Below are positions 9,064-16,558 of a DNA stretch of 41,755 nt, in pieces. Source of the DNA: Methanospirillum stamsii. Lineage in GTDB: Archaea; Halobacteriota; Methanomicrobia; Methanomicrobiales; Methanospirillaceae. The notes beneath the pieces are model-generated. The model made no database searches and was not told the DNA's origin. It was given only the letters and a program-made list of their open reading frames with translations. Position numbers and translations under genes: made by a program. The first letter of the stretch is position 1, and every line of letters starts with the position of its first letter. The DNA is taken from NCBI RefSeq assembly GCF_003173335.1, contig NZ_QGMZ01000013.1:1-41755 (forward strand), given 5' to 3'.

Positions 9064-9090
9064 TATCTCCTCTTGTCTGACTATCAGACA
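9064..9090 (-). promoter_or_regulatory. Ribosome-binding site and perfect inverted repeat in the hsp20 leader
   Basis: Read on the coding strand, TGTCTGATAGTCAGACA is a perfect 7-bp inverted repeat with a 3-nt spacer (9074-9090). It is followed at once by a purine-rich Shine-Dalgarno stretch (AGAGGAGATA, 9064-9073) and then ATG at 9060. A TATA-like stretch lies near 9110-9125. The repeat would therefore fall at or just after the transcript start. This is a typical place for a repressor operator or a leader hairpin. Confidence 0.5.
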
Positions 9091-9233
9091 AATGTTCTAT
9101 CGATGTTCCATACCATAAAATTATTGAACAAAAAGCTAAAAATTATTGGTTGTTTTTTATAAAATATGCAAAATTTCGCATTTAAAATATCCTGACAAAG
9201 AGATTAATTCACTTCCGGACCAGACTATTATCC

Positions 9234-9548
9234 ATGTCCGGATTAATTCCAACCGTATGTGGTTTGTATTGTGATGAATGCGACCATTACGAAAAAGACT
9301 GCCAGGGATGCGATGAATCAGAGGGGGCAATATTCTGGGCAGAATATGTTGATATTGAAACCTGTCCGGTTTATGATTGCTGTGTTAACATGAAACATCT
9401 GGACCATTGTGGTCAGTGTGATGAAATGCCCTGTGAACGGTATTTCAGATTCCGCGATCCCGGTGTAACTGAGGAAGAGGCTAAACAAGTGCTGGAGAAG
9501 ATGAAAGCCTGTTTAACAAGGAGAGCCAAAGAGGAAGGGCAATTGTAA
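9234..9548 (+). CDS. Cysteine-rich DUF3795-family protein
   Basis: The 104-residue protein carries a dense set of cysteines typical of DUF3795: CGLYCDECDHYEKDCQGC near the N-terminus, then CPVYDCC, and then HCGQCDEMPCERYFRFRDP. These probably bind a metal such as zinc or an iron-sulfur cluster. The family is widespread in methanogens and anaerobic bacteria and has no settled function. A TATA-like promoter precedes it. It stands alone between hsp20 (divergent) and the mevalonate operon. Confidence 0.82.
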   Translation: MSGLIPTVCGLYCDECDHYEKDCQGCDESEGAIFWAEYVDIETCPVYDCCVNMKHLDHCGQCDEMPCERYFRFRDPGVTEEEAKQVLEKMKACLTRRAKEEGQL

Positions 9549-9570
9549 CCGGATCGTATTACGCTCTTTG

Positions 9571-9614
9571 TCGATTGAACCTTCGTTAATTATATAACTC
9601 CCCTGCATCCTAGT
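9571..9614 (+). promoter_or_regulatory. Promoter/operator element copy 1, ahead of the mevalonate operon
   Basis: This stretch contains GTCGAT, then CGTTAATTATATAAC (BRE/TATA-like core), then CCCTG and TAGT. The TATA core at 9591-9598 lies about 25-30 nt before the ATG at 9623, so the transcript is nearly leaderless. A second copy at 13011-13054 matches at 36 of 44 positions without gaps, which marks it as more than a chance TATA box. Confidence 0.65.
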
Positions 9615-9622
9615 GTACTAAC

Positions 9623-10333
9623 ATGGAATCGGGACTTCGTCATCGGCTCGCGGAGAAGATGGCGGGGGAGATAACTCTTTCTGATTCTCCGGGAAAAACC
9701 CTGAAGAAATGGCGACTGAGTTTTGACATTTCCCAGGGTCAGCTCTCCGAATATCTTGGCGTATCGCCGTCTGTCATAAGTGACTACGAGAGCGGAAGGA
9801 GGAAAAGTCCGGGCACTGCAATTATCGGCCGGATTGTTGACAGTATTCTTGCCATTGATGAAGGAAAGGGTGGGAGGTACATTCACAAGTATGCATCTCT
9901 CCTCTTTGCTGAAATTGGAGACGGGGTAATCTACGACCTTCACGATTACAAAAATCCCATCGACCTGTCAACATTCGCAAACGTAATTGGTGCCGAGGTT
10001 ATTTCCGGCCAGGTAAATCTGAGCATTTACGGGTATACGGTAATTGACAGCCTCAAGGCAATTATGAACCTTACCGCAAGCGAATTTAACCGGATATACG
10101 GATGGAGCACTGAGCGGGCGCTCATTTTTACCGGAGTTTCAAACGGAAAGTCACCGATGGTGGCAATCCGGGTTACTCCCTTCAAGCCCCGGTGCGTAGT
10201 TCTCCATGGTATTGATTCAGAGAAAGTTCATCCAATTGTGCCAAAAATGGCAGAAAAGGATAACATTACCCTGATGTGCACAACACACGAAATCGAAGAC
10301 ATCGTGGAAAGACTGAGGGAAGAAAAATGGTAG
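9623..10333 (+). CDS. Archaeal HTH-type transcriptional regulator heading the mevalonate operon
   Basis: This 236-residue protein has a Cro/C1-type HTH at about residues 28-75 ([20 protein letters not shown], then [18 protein letters not shown]). The conserved C-terminal domain of about 150 residues ([36 protein letters not shown]) is characteristic of an archaeal regulator family. In many euryarchaea this family sits directly before HMG-CoA synthase, as here. The reading frame overlaps the synthase start by 7 nt, implying translational coupling. It probably controls its own operon, perhaps through the promoter element before it. The ligand is unknown. Confidence 0.85.
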   Translation: MESGLRHRLAEKMAGEITLSDSPGKTLKKWRLSFDISQGQLSEYLGVSPSVISDYESGRRKSPGTAIIGRIVDSILAIDEGKGGRYIHKYASLLFAEIGDGVIYDLHDYKNPIDLSTFANVIGAEVISGQVNLSIYGYTVIDSLKAIMNLTASEFNRIYGWSTERALIFTGVSNGKSPMVAIRVTPFKPRCVVLHGIDSEKVHPIVPKMAEKDNITLMCTTHEIEDIVERLREEKW

Positions 10334-11379
10334 GAATCATCTCGTACGGTGCATACATTCCACGCTACCGTATAAAAGTAGAAGAGATTGCCCGGGTGTG
10401 GGGTGCAAACGGCACTGAGATCTCCCGTGGCCTTGGCGTTTATGAAAAGGCACTGCCTGACATGGATGAAGACACGATAACCATCTCCGTTGAAGCTGCT
10501 CGGGCTGCGATGGCAAGACGGAAGATAGATCCGGTAGAGATTGGTGCTATTTATGTCGGGTCCGAGTCACACCCTTATGCGGTGAAACCTTCAGCAGTAA
10601 CGGTTGGTGAAGCAATCGGTGCAACTCCTGTTATGACAGCAGCAGACTATGAGTTTGCATGTAAAGCAGGAACTGCAGCAATCCAGACCTCAATGGGCCT
10701 TGTAAAATCTGATATGGTCACCTATTCGGTTGCAATAGGTGCAGATGTTGCCCAGGGAGAACCTGGCGATGCACTCGAATATACCGCAGCAGCAGGTGGA
10801 GCGGCCATGATTATCGGGAACAAAGACCCGATTGCAGAAATCAACCATACCTGTTCATTCACCACTGATACCCCGGACTTCTGGAGACGTGAAAACAAGC
10901 CATATCCAAGACATGGCGGAAGGTTCACCGGAGAACCGGCATATTTCAAGCATGTTATCGGAGCATCAAAGATGATGCTTGAGAAGATGGGAACAAAACC
11001 ATCCGACTATAACTATGCAGTCTTCCACCAGCCAAACGGCAAATTCCCGGTGCAGGCAGCCTCCATGCTCGGATTCACCAAGGACCAGTTAAAAGCTGGC
11101 CTTGCAGTCACTTATCTCGGAAACACCTACTCCGGTGCCTCGATGGTTGGTCTTTCTGCCGTCCTTGACGTTGCAAAACCGGGCGAGAGGATTTTTATGA
11201 CCAGTTACGGATCTGGTTCCGGAAGCGATTCATTTGACCTTACCGTCACTGACGTAATTGATTCTGATGTTTTTGACCGGAATGCGGCACCAACTGTGTC
11301 TGCTCTCCTTGCAGACAAGAAGTTAGTGGACTATGCAGTCTATGCAAAACACAAAGGTAAAGTGGTGATGATGGAATGA
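10327..11379 (+). CDS. Hydroxymethylglutaryl-CoA synthase, archaeal type
   Basis: The 350-residue enzyme condenses acetyl-CoA with acetoacetyl-CoA to HMG-CoA, a step of the mevalonate route to isoprenoid lipids. The catalytic residues are E80 (YVGSE), C112 ([10 protein letters not shown]) and H234 (AVFHQPNGK). The start is set at the internal ATG because [17 protein letters not shown] is the typical archaeal N-terminus; an upstream in-frame ATG would add 17 unrelated residues inside the regulator gene. The start overlaps the regulator by 7 nt and the end overlaps the thiolase by 4 nt (ATGA). In methanogens this enzyme forms a channelling complex with thiolase bridged by a DUF35 protein, and all three genes are adjacent here. 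Confidence 0.96.
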   Translation: MVGIISYGAYIPRYRIKVEEIARVWGANGTEISRGLGVYEKALPDMDEDTITISVEAARAAMARRKIDPVEIGAIYVGSESHPYAVKPSAVTVGEAIGATPVMTAADYEFACKAGTAAIQTSMGLVKSDMVTYSVAIGADVAQGEPGDALEYTAAAGGAAMIIGNKDPIAEINHTCSFTTDTPDFWRRENKPYPRHGGRFTGEPAYFKHVIGASKMMLEKMGTKPSDYNYAVFHQPNGKFPVQAASMLGFTKDQLKAGLAVTYLGNTYSGASMVGLSAVLDVAKPGERIFMTSYGSGSGSDSFDLTVTDVIDSDVFDRNAAPTVSALLADKKLVDYAVYAKHKGKVVMME

Positions 11380-12539
11380 GAGAAGTTGCAGTAATCGGTG
11401 TAGGCTGTACAAAATTCGGAGAGAAATGGGAGAGTTCATTCAGGAACCTCTTTGTTGAAGCAGGAGCCCTTGCTCTCGAGGATGCAAACATCTCCGGTGA
11501 ACAGATAGACGAGATTTTTGTCGGGAACATGAGTGCAGGGCGGTTTGTCGAGCAGGAACACATTGGTGCTCTTATTGCCGACTACGCCGGACTTGCAACA
11601 AATAATATTCCGGCAACCCGTGTGGAAGCAGCCTGTGCATCCGGAGGTCTCTCATTCAAACAGGCATATACCGCTGTTGCATCGGGGATGTCTGATATCG
11701 TGGTTGCAGCAGGTGTCGAAAAGATGACCGATGTAGGAACCGAGGTCACCACCGATGTTCTTGCAGCCGCAGCAGATAGAGAGTGGGAGGGTATTGCAGG
11801 AGTTACCTTCCCCGGTCTGTATGCAATGATTGCAACCGACTACATGAACCGGTACGGTTTGACCCGTGAACAACTTGCACAGGTTGCGGTAAAGAACCAC
11901 GAAAACGGTGCAAAAAACCCGAATGCACAGTTCAGAAAACCGATAACCCTGGATACCGTTCTCAATTCAACTCTCGTTGCAGATCCTCTCCGCCTGTTTG
12001 ACTGTTCTCCGGTTACCGACGGAGCAGCAGCAGTTATCCTTGCACCGCTTGAGCGGGCACGTGAATTTACCGACACTCCGGTTAAAGTGCTTGGTTGTGG
12101 ACAGGCTTCTAGCAGTATTGCTCTTCATGACAGGAAAGATATCTGCACTCTTGATGCAACCGTTGCAGCAGGAAACCGGGCATTTCAGATGGCAGGTGTT
12201 GAGCGGAAGGATATCGGGTTTGTCGAGGTCCATGACTGTTTCACTATTGCCGAGATCTGTGCAATCGAGGATCTCGGGTTCTGTAAGAAGGGTGAGGCAG
12301 GTAAGCTGACCGAAGATGGACAGACCGCAATCGGCGGAAAGATCCCAATCAATCCAAGTGGAGGCCTTAAGGCCTGTGGTCATCCGGTTGGTGCAACCGG
12401 TGTCAAACAGGTCTATGAAACCGTCAAACAACTCCGGGGCGATGCAAAAGGCCGGCAGATTGATACCGAGATTGGAATGACCCATAATGTTGGGGGTACC
12501 GGAGCCACGGTTGTCTGCCACATATTCGGGAGGGTATAA
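11376..12539 (+). CDS. Acetyl-CoA C-acetyltransferase (thiolase), archaeal mevalonate type
   Basis: The 387-residue thiolase makes acetoacetyl-CoA from two acetyl-CoA and hands it to HMG-CoA synthase. The nucleophile is C87 in [12 protein letters not shown]. The C-terminal active-site motif reads [16 protein letters not shown], and the VHDCFTIAE histidine motif is present. The archaeal subfamily (COG0183, sterol-carrier-like) lacks the long lid loop of bacterial thiolases, and the length here fits. The start overlaps the upstream stop as ATGA, and the stop is directly followed by the DUF35 start, so the three proteins are likely made together in fixed ratio. Confidence 0.95.
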   Translation: MREVAVIGVGCTKFGEKWESSFRNLFVEAGALALEDANISGEQIDEIFVGNMSAGRFVEQEHIGALIADYAGLATNNIPATRVEAACASGGLSFKQAYTAVASGMSDIVVAAGVEKMTDVGTEVTTDVLAAAADREWEGIAGVTFPGLYAMIATDYMNRYGLTREQLAQVAVKNHENGAKNPNAQFRKPITLDTVLNSTLVADPLRLFDCSPVTDGAAAVILAPLERAREFTDTPVKVLGCGQASSSIALHDRKDICTLDATVAAGNRAFQMAGVERKDIGFVEVHDCFTIAEICAIEDLGFCKKGEAGKLTEDGQTAIGGKIPINPSGGLKACGHPVGATGVKQVYETVKQLRGDAKGRQIDTEIGMTHNVGGTGATVVCHIFGRV

Positions 12540-12540
12540 G

Positions 12541-12930
12541 ATGTCAGTTGCACGTTTCTGGAGAAAACAGCAGAACCGGTACAACCTTATCGGAACACAC
12601 TGCACAACCTGCGGGAAATATTTCTACCCGCCCCGTGCATTCTGTCCGGACTGCAGAAGAGACGGTAAGATTGTTGATCACCAGTTCAAGGGAACCGGAA
12701 AGGTTGTTACGTACTCCATCATCCGGAGTTCATCAGGCGACTTCAAACTCCTGACTCCATATGTCCTCGCAATCATCGAACTTGACGAGGGGTCACGGCT
12801 TACCACTCACCTGATATGCGACATTGATAAGGTAAAAATCGGCATGCCGGTAAAGAGGGTCTTCAGGAAACTCGGAGAAGAAGGATCCAGCGGCGCAATC
12901 CATTATGGGACAAAATTTGTCCCGGCCTAA
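12541..12930 (+). CDS. DUF35 OB-fold zinc-ribbon protein of the thiolase/HMG-CoA synthase complex
   Basis: The 129-residue protein has a zinc ribbon with C21, C24, C35 and C38 (HCTTCGKYFYPPRAFCPDC). An OB-fold follows (GTGKVVTYSIIRSSSGDF, PYVLAIIELDEGSRLTTHL). In the methanogen complex solved by crystallography, DUF35 bridges thiolase and HMG-CoA synthase, and its CoA-binding site is shared between them. The start is the ATG one base after the thiolase stop; a longer in-frame start would lie inside the thiolase gene. The 129-residue length is normal for the family. A long T-rich terminator follows. Confidence 0.95.
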   Translation: MSVARFWRKQQNRYNLIGTHCTTCGKYFYPPRAFCPDCRRDGKIVDHQFKGTGKVVTYSIIRSSSGDFKLLTPYVLAIIELDEGSRLTTHLICDIDKVKIGMPVKRVFRKLGEEGSSGAIHYGTKFVPA

Positions 12931-12931
12931 C

Positions 12932-12965
12932 TTTTTTATCTGTTTTTCTTCGTTTTTCAGTTTTT
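12932..12965 (+). terminator. T-rich terminator of the mevalonate operon
   Basis: Four or five runs of T (TTTTTT, TTTTT, TTTTT, TTTTT) follow within 35 nt of the DUF35 stop. This is a strong archaeal oligo-T terminator. Confidence 0.6.
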
Positions 12966-13010
12966 CCCACGTTGTCCATAGCATCGGATTTATAGGCACG
13001 CTTTGTATCT

Positions 13011-13054
13011 GTCGATGGACACTACGTTAATTATATAACCCCCTGGATGGTAGT
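13011..13054 (+). promoter_or_regulatory. Promoter/operator element copy 2, ahead of the malic enzyme
   Basis: It contains GTCGAT, CGTTAATTATATAAC, CCCTG and TAGT in the same order and spacing as the element at 9571-9614 (36 of 44 positions identical, no gaps). The TATA core is at 13031-13038. The predicted transcript start near 13060 leaves a leader of roughly 290 nt before the malic enzyme ATG. Confidence 0.6.
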
Positions 13055-13347
13055 ATTACTTATCACACCGCCACCCCCCGGGATGGCAGGAGAATTTCCG
13101 GATTGTTTCCGGATAACTACCTCCGAACTTATAGCGTTCATAACATCCTCCTCTTTCCGGGGAATTCCCCGGTTTTCATGCAACGCTCTCTTCTTTCAGT
13201 CATTTAATTACGTAGCACCAGATTGCTGTTTTTCATCGACAATTATCATGAGCAAACCATTCAAGGTAAATCCGTACCAGAACCCCGGATTTTCCCCTTT
13301 TTTTCCATTCCCAAAGATTCATATCCGGCCGGTGAGACTTTCTTGCT
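13055..13347 (+). other. Long untranslated leader or gap before the malic enzyme, with a perfect palindrome
   Basis: No convincing gene lies in these 293 nt. An open frame crosses it from 13047, but its composition (proline runs, no recognisable domain) does not look like a protein. The stretch contains the perfect 16-bp palindrome CCGGGGAATTCCCCGG (13157-13172), which could fold as an RNA hairpin or be a protein site. If the element at 13011-13054 is the promoter, all of this is 5' leader. Otherwise a nearer promoter may exist around 13201-13215 (CATTTAATTACG). Confidence 0.4.
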
Positions 13348-14556
13348 ATGGATATTGACCGCGAGGAAATTGCGCAAAAATCACTCGCTCTCCACCTGGA
13401 TAATCATGGGAAACTGGCAATCTCTTCAAAGGTGCCGGTAAAGACCAGGGAGGATCTGTCAACAGCATACACCCCGGGAGTTGCTCATGTATGCAGGTAT
13501 ATTGCGGAAGATGAAAGAAGGGCTTTTTCCTGCACGTTAAAGCATAACAGTATCGCAATCGTCACCGATGGTACCGCGGTTCTGGGTCTTGGAAATATCG
13601 GCCCGTACGCTGCAATTCCGGTCATGGAAGGAAAGGCAATTCTTTTCAAGGAATTTGCCGGAATAGATGCATTTCCCATCTGTATCAAAGGAGACCATGA
13701 TGATCTTATCAGCCATATCAGAAGCATTGCTCCGGTATTCGGAGGGATTAACCTGGAAGATATCGCGGCTCCCCATTGTTTTGAGATAGAAGAGGAACTT
13801 CAGGACCTTGGTATTCCGGTCATGCATGATGACCAGCACGGTGCAGCTATCGCAGTTATGGCTGCTCTTCTTAATTCCTGCAGAGTGACCGATAAAAAAT
13901 ACAAAGAACTCTCCGTTGTTGTGTCCGGGGCAGGAGCTGCCGGATATGCCGTTTGCAGGCTGCTCAAGTGTATCGGGTACGAGGGAGAAGAATGCCATGC
14001 AGTAAAAGAACTCACGGTCTGTGACCGGACCGGTATTATTTACCGGGGAAGACCGGGTTTGTACCATAACATCTACAAATACCTCCTCGGAGATGAAACA
14101 AACCAGGATCTCCGGAAAGGAACTCTGGCTGATGCATTAATAGGTGCTGATGTCTTTATCGGTGTTTCGAGCGGGAACCTGGTGACAAGAGAGATGGTCC
14201 GGACCATGAACAAGGATCCAATTGTGTTGGCCCTTGCAAACCCGACTCCGGAGATAATGCCGGACGAAGCAAAAGCAGGTGGTGCAGCCATCATCGGAAC
14301 CGGGCGGTCAGATTATCCGAACCAGGTCAATAATGTTCTTGTATTTCCGGGAGTGTTCAGGGGGGCTCTGGATGCCGGGGCAACAAGGATAACTGAAGAG
14401 ATGAAAGTTGCTGCAGCGTATGCAATTGCCGAGTACATTAATGATCCGACTCCGGACAGGATTCTTCCGGACCCACTTGACCGGGGGGTTGCACAGGCAG
14501 TTGCGACAAAGGTTGCTGAAATGGCGAGGAAATGTGGGTGTGTAAGGAAGATTTAA
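13348..14556 (+). CDS. Malic enzyme (malate dehydrogenase, oxaloacetate-decarboxylating)
   Basis: The 402-residue enzyme oxidatively decarboxylates malate to pyruvate with NAD(P). The catalytic Tyr is Y41 (STAYTPGVAHV) and the catalytic Lys is K96 (MEGKAILFKEFAGIDAFP). Metal-binding acidic residues lie in NLEDIAAPHCFEIE and in MHDDQHGAAIA (D161, D162). The Rossmann loop is GAGAAG at 194-199. The length matches the short prokaryotic form without a phosphotransacetylase tail. The N-terminus MDIDREEIAQKSLALH is typical. The gene ends 68 nt before the rubredoxin-TPP enzyme on the same strand, so the product pyruvate could be the next enzyme's substrate. Most methanogens lack this enzyme or use it anaplerotically. 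Confidence 0.93.
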   Translation: MDIDREEIAQKSLALHLDNHGKLAISSKVPVKTREDLSTAYTPGVAHVCRYIAEDERRAFSCTLKHNSIAIVTDGTAVLGLGNIGPYAAIPVMEGKAILFKEFAGIDAFPICIKGDHDDLISHIRSIAPVFGGINLEDIAAPHCFEIEEELQDLGIPVMHDDQHGAAIAVMAALLNSCRVTDKKYKELSVVVSGAGAAGYAVCRLLKCIGYEGEECHAVKELTVCDRTGIIYRGRPGLYHNIYKYLLGDETNQDLRKGTLADALIGADVFIGVSSGNLVTREMVRTMNKDPIVLALANPTPEIMPDEAKAGGAAIIGTGRSDYPNQVNNVLVFPGVFRGALDAGATRITEEMKVAAAYAIAEYINDPTPDRILPDPLDRGVAQAVATKVAEMARKCGCVRKI

Positions 14557-14624
14557 TTACCCGGTAGAGACGGAGTTTTCCTGGATCACAACATTGAAAC
14601 AACTGTATTGATAATGAGGAGATC

Positions 14625-16397
14625 ATGGCCATATGGAAATGCAAAATCTGCGGATATCTCTATCAGGAAAAATACGGGGATCCTCAGACAAATGTCCCCC
14701 CGGAGACACCATTCACCAAACTTCCAGAAACATGGCTTTGTCCGGTATGCCATGCAGAAAAACGTGCATTTGAACTAATGCAGCCTATCGAACAGGAAAC
14801 ATCCTCTCTTCCCACCGTATCAGAAGTATTAATTCAAAATCTTGTCCATTTTGGCATCACTGATTATTTTGGAGTTCCTGGAACCAGTAGTCTTGGAATT
14901 ATTGATGCCATTCGTAAAAACAATAATACCCGGTTTTTTCTGTTCCGTCATGAAGAGAATGCTGCAATGGCAGCTTCTGCGTACAATAAACTAACGGGAA
15001 AAATCGCAGCATGTGTGACGATTGCAGGACCCGGGGCTACCAATCTGGCAACCGGCCTGTATGATGCTAAAGAAGACAGGGCATCTGTTCTTTCATTAAA
15101 CGGGCAGGTTGAGATGCAATATGCAGGTCCTGGGGGTTTTCAGGAGATAGATCAGGATGGCTTTTTCAGACCTATCACAGTTTTCAACAATACAATATAT
15201 GATAAAAAAATGGCAGCCAGGATATTAACAATGGCAGTACAACATGCTGTTGTCAGAAAAGGAGTAGCCCAGATATCTGTTCCAAATGATATTCAGAAAG
15301 AAACGGTTGACCCTGAGTATACTGATATCAGGGGAACAATCCCGTCTTTGATAATCCGGCCGGATAAAAATACCATGGATATAGTAATTAAGGAGATTCA
15401 TTCAGCAAAATTACCAGTAATTCTTGCCGGATGGGGAGCATTTCAATACCAGGAATTGCTGGTGTCATTTGCCGCAAGAATTGATGCACCAATTCTTTCT
15501 ACATTCCGTGCAAAAGGAATACTACCTGAGAATCATCCATTGTATGCAGGCATTTTAGGAACAGTCGGATCAGCACAAGCTCGTGAAATGGTGGAACACA
15601 CCGACCTTCTTATAACACTTGGTGTTGGTTTCTCTAAAATGACCAGGGTTCCTGAAAATCTCAGAATTATTCAGGTTGATAATGATCCTATACGTCTGGG
15701 AAAAGGAAAAAATTCTCTCCCGGTTTTTGGAGATGTTGGACAGGTCCTATCAGATCTGCTTTCAAAAATACCACAATCATCCCACTCTACTGCCATGGAA
15801 CGGACCAGCATAACAAAAACACCGTGGGAAACAGCCCGTAGATCTGAAGCCAGTGACACATCAGTCCCTCTCCGCCCTCCCTATATCATGGAAGTCCTTT
15901 CTCAGGAGATCCCGGCAGGAGCGATAATATCCCTTGATGTTGGTGAAAATGGATGGTGGTTTGGCAGAAATTTCAGAATGAACGGCCAGAAATTTATCAT
16001 GTCCGGATACCTTGCAACAATGGGGTTTGGATTTCCTGGAGCCATCGCAGGAAAAATCGCATGCCCAGATAAACCAGTGTTTTGTATCACAGGCGACGGC
16101 GGATTTGCTATGGCAATGGGGGATTTTGTTACTGCTGTAAAATACCACCTTCCTATGGTCGTGATCATTTTAAATAATCATGAACTTGGAATGATCCGGG
16201 TTGAACAACAGATTGAGCAATATCCGAACTATGCAACAACTCTTCATAATCCTGATTTTGCCATGTATGCCAAATCCTGTGGAGGTGAAGGAATTTTGGT
16301 GAAAAATCCGCATGAACTTGCACCAGCGATAAAATGGGCACTAAGTCAGGATTGTCCGGTTATTATTGATGTTATGACAGATCCGAACAGGTTTTAG
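14625..16397 (+). CDS. Rubredoxin domain fused to a TPP-dependent enzyme (acetolactate synthase / pyruvate oxidase superfamily)
   Basis: The 590-residue protein has an N-terminal rubredoxin (residues 1-52). Its iron ligands are C6, C9, C39 and C42 (WKCKICGYLYQ, WLCPVCHAEKRAFE). After a short linker it carries a complete TPP-enzyme fold: a Pyr domain from about 62 with the catalytic Glu in FRHEENAA (E110) and AGPGATNLATGLYDA; a central domain with IIQVDNDPIRLGKGK, as in pyruvate oxidase and acetolactate synthase; and a PP domain with GDGGFAMAMGDF (from G490) and NN (517-518), the TPP/Mg motif. A ribosome site (GAGGAG) lies 3 nt before the ATG. The fusion suggests electrons move from the thiamine intermediate, perhaps through flavin, to the Fe(Cys)4 site, which plain acetolactate synthase does not need. 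The substrate is not determined; pyruvate or another 2-oxo acid is likely. Confidence 0.88.
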   Translation: MAIWKCKICGYLYQEKYGDPQTNVPPETPFTKLPETWLCPVCHAEKRAFELMQPIEQETSSLPTVSEVLIQNLVHFGITDYFGVPGTSSLGIIDAIRKNNNTRFFLFRHEENAAMAASAYNKLTGKIAACVTIAGPGATNLATGLYDAKEDRASVLSLNGQVEMQYAGPGGFQEIDQDGFFRPITVFNNTIYDKKMAARILTMAVQHAVVRKGVAQISVPNDIQKETVDPEYTDIRGTIPSLIIRPDKNTMDIVIKEIHSAKLPVILAGWGAFQYQELLVSFAARIDAPILSTFRAKGILPENHPLYAGILGTVGSAQAREMVEHTDLLITLGVGFSKMTRVPENLRIIQVDNDPIRLGKGKNSLPVFGDVGQVLSDLLSKIPQSSHSTAMERTSITKTPWETARRSEASDTSVPLRPPYIMEVLSQEIPAGAIISLDVGENGWWFGRNFRMNGQKFIMSGYLATMGFGFPGAIAGKIACPDKPVFCITGDGGFAMAMGDFVTAVKYHLPMVVIILNNHELGMIRVEQQIEQYPNYATTLHNPDFAMYAKSCGGEGILVKNPHELAPAIKWALSQDCPVIIDVMTDPNRF

Positions 16398-16522
16398 AAA
16401 ATCCCAGATTTTTCCCTATTCATTGAAGAGTAATGCAAACGGTTCAAAACCCACCCTAAATAAAAGCCAACTGGACAATCTGGTGATTTGTCGTAAGGCA
16501 ATTCCACCATACTTTTATTACT

Positions 16523-16550
16523 AATAAACAAAAAAAGATTTTTGTTTATT
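16523..16550. repeat. Perfect 12-bp inverted repeat with 4-nt loop
   Basis: The arms are AATAAACAAAAA and TTTTTGTTTATT with loop AAGA. The repeat ends 8 nt before the ATG of the broken ATPase gene. It could be an operator, a leader hairpin or, given the T-run, a terminator for transcripts arriving from the rubredoxin-TPP gene 125 nt upstream. Confidence 0.7.
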
Positions 16551-16558
16551 GATAATAT

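Noticed and set aside
11967-12605. 212-codon leftward frame opposite thiolase
   Set aside because: It lies inside the thiolase and DUF35 genes, with no domain or promoter.
13047-13358. 103-codon frame before the malic enzyme as a gene
   Set aside because: It begins inside the promoter element, runs past the malic enzyme start, has runs of proline and no recognisable fold.
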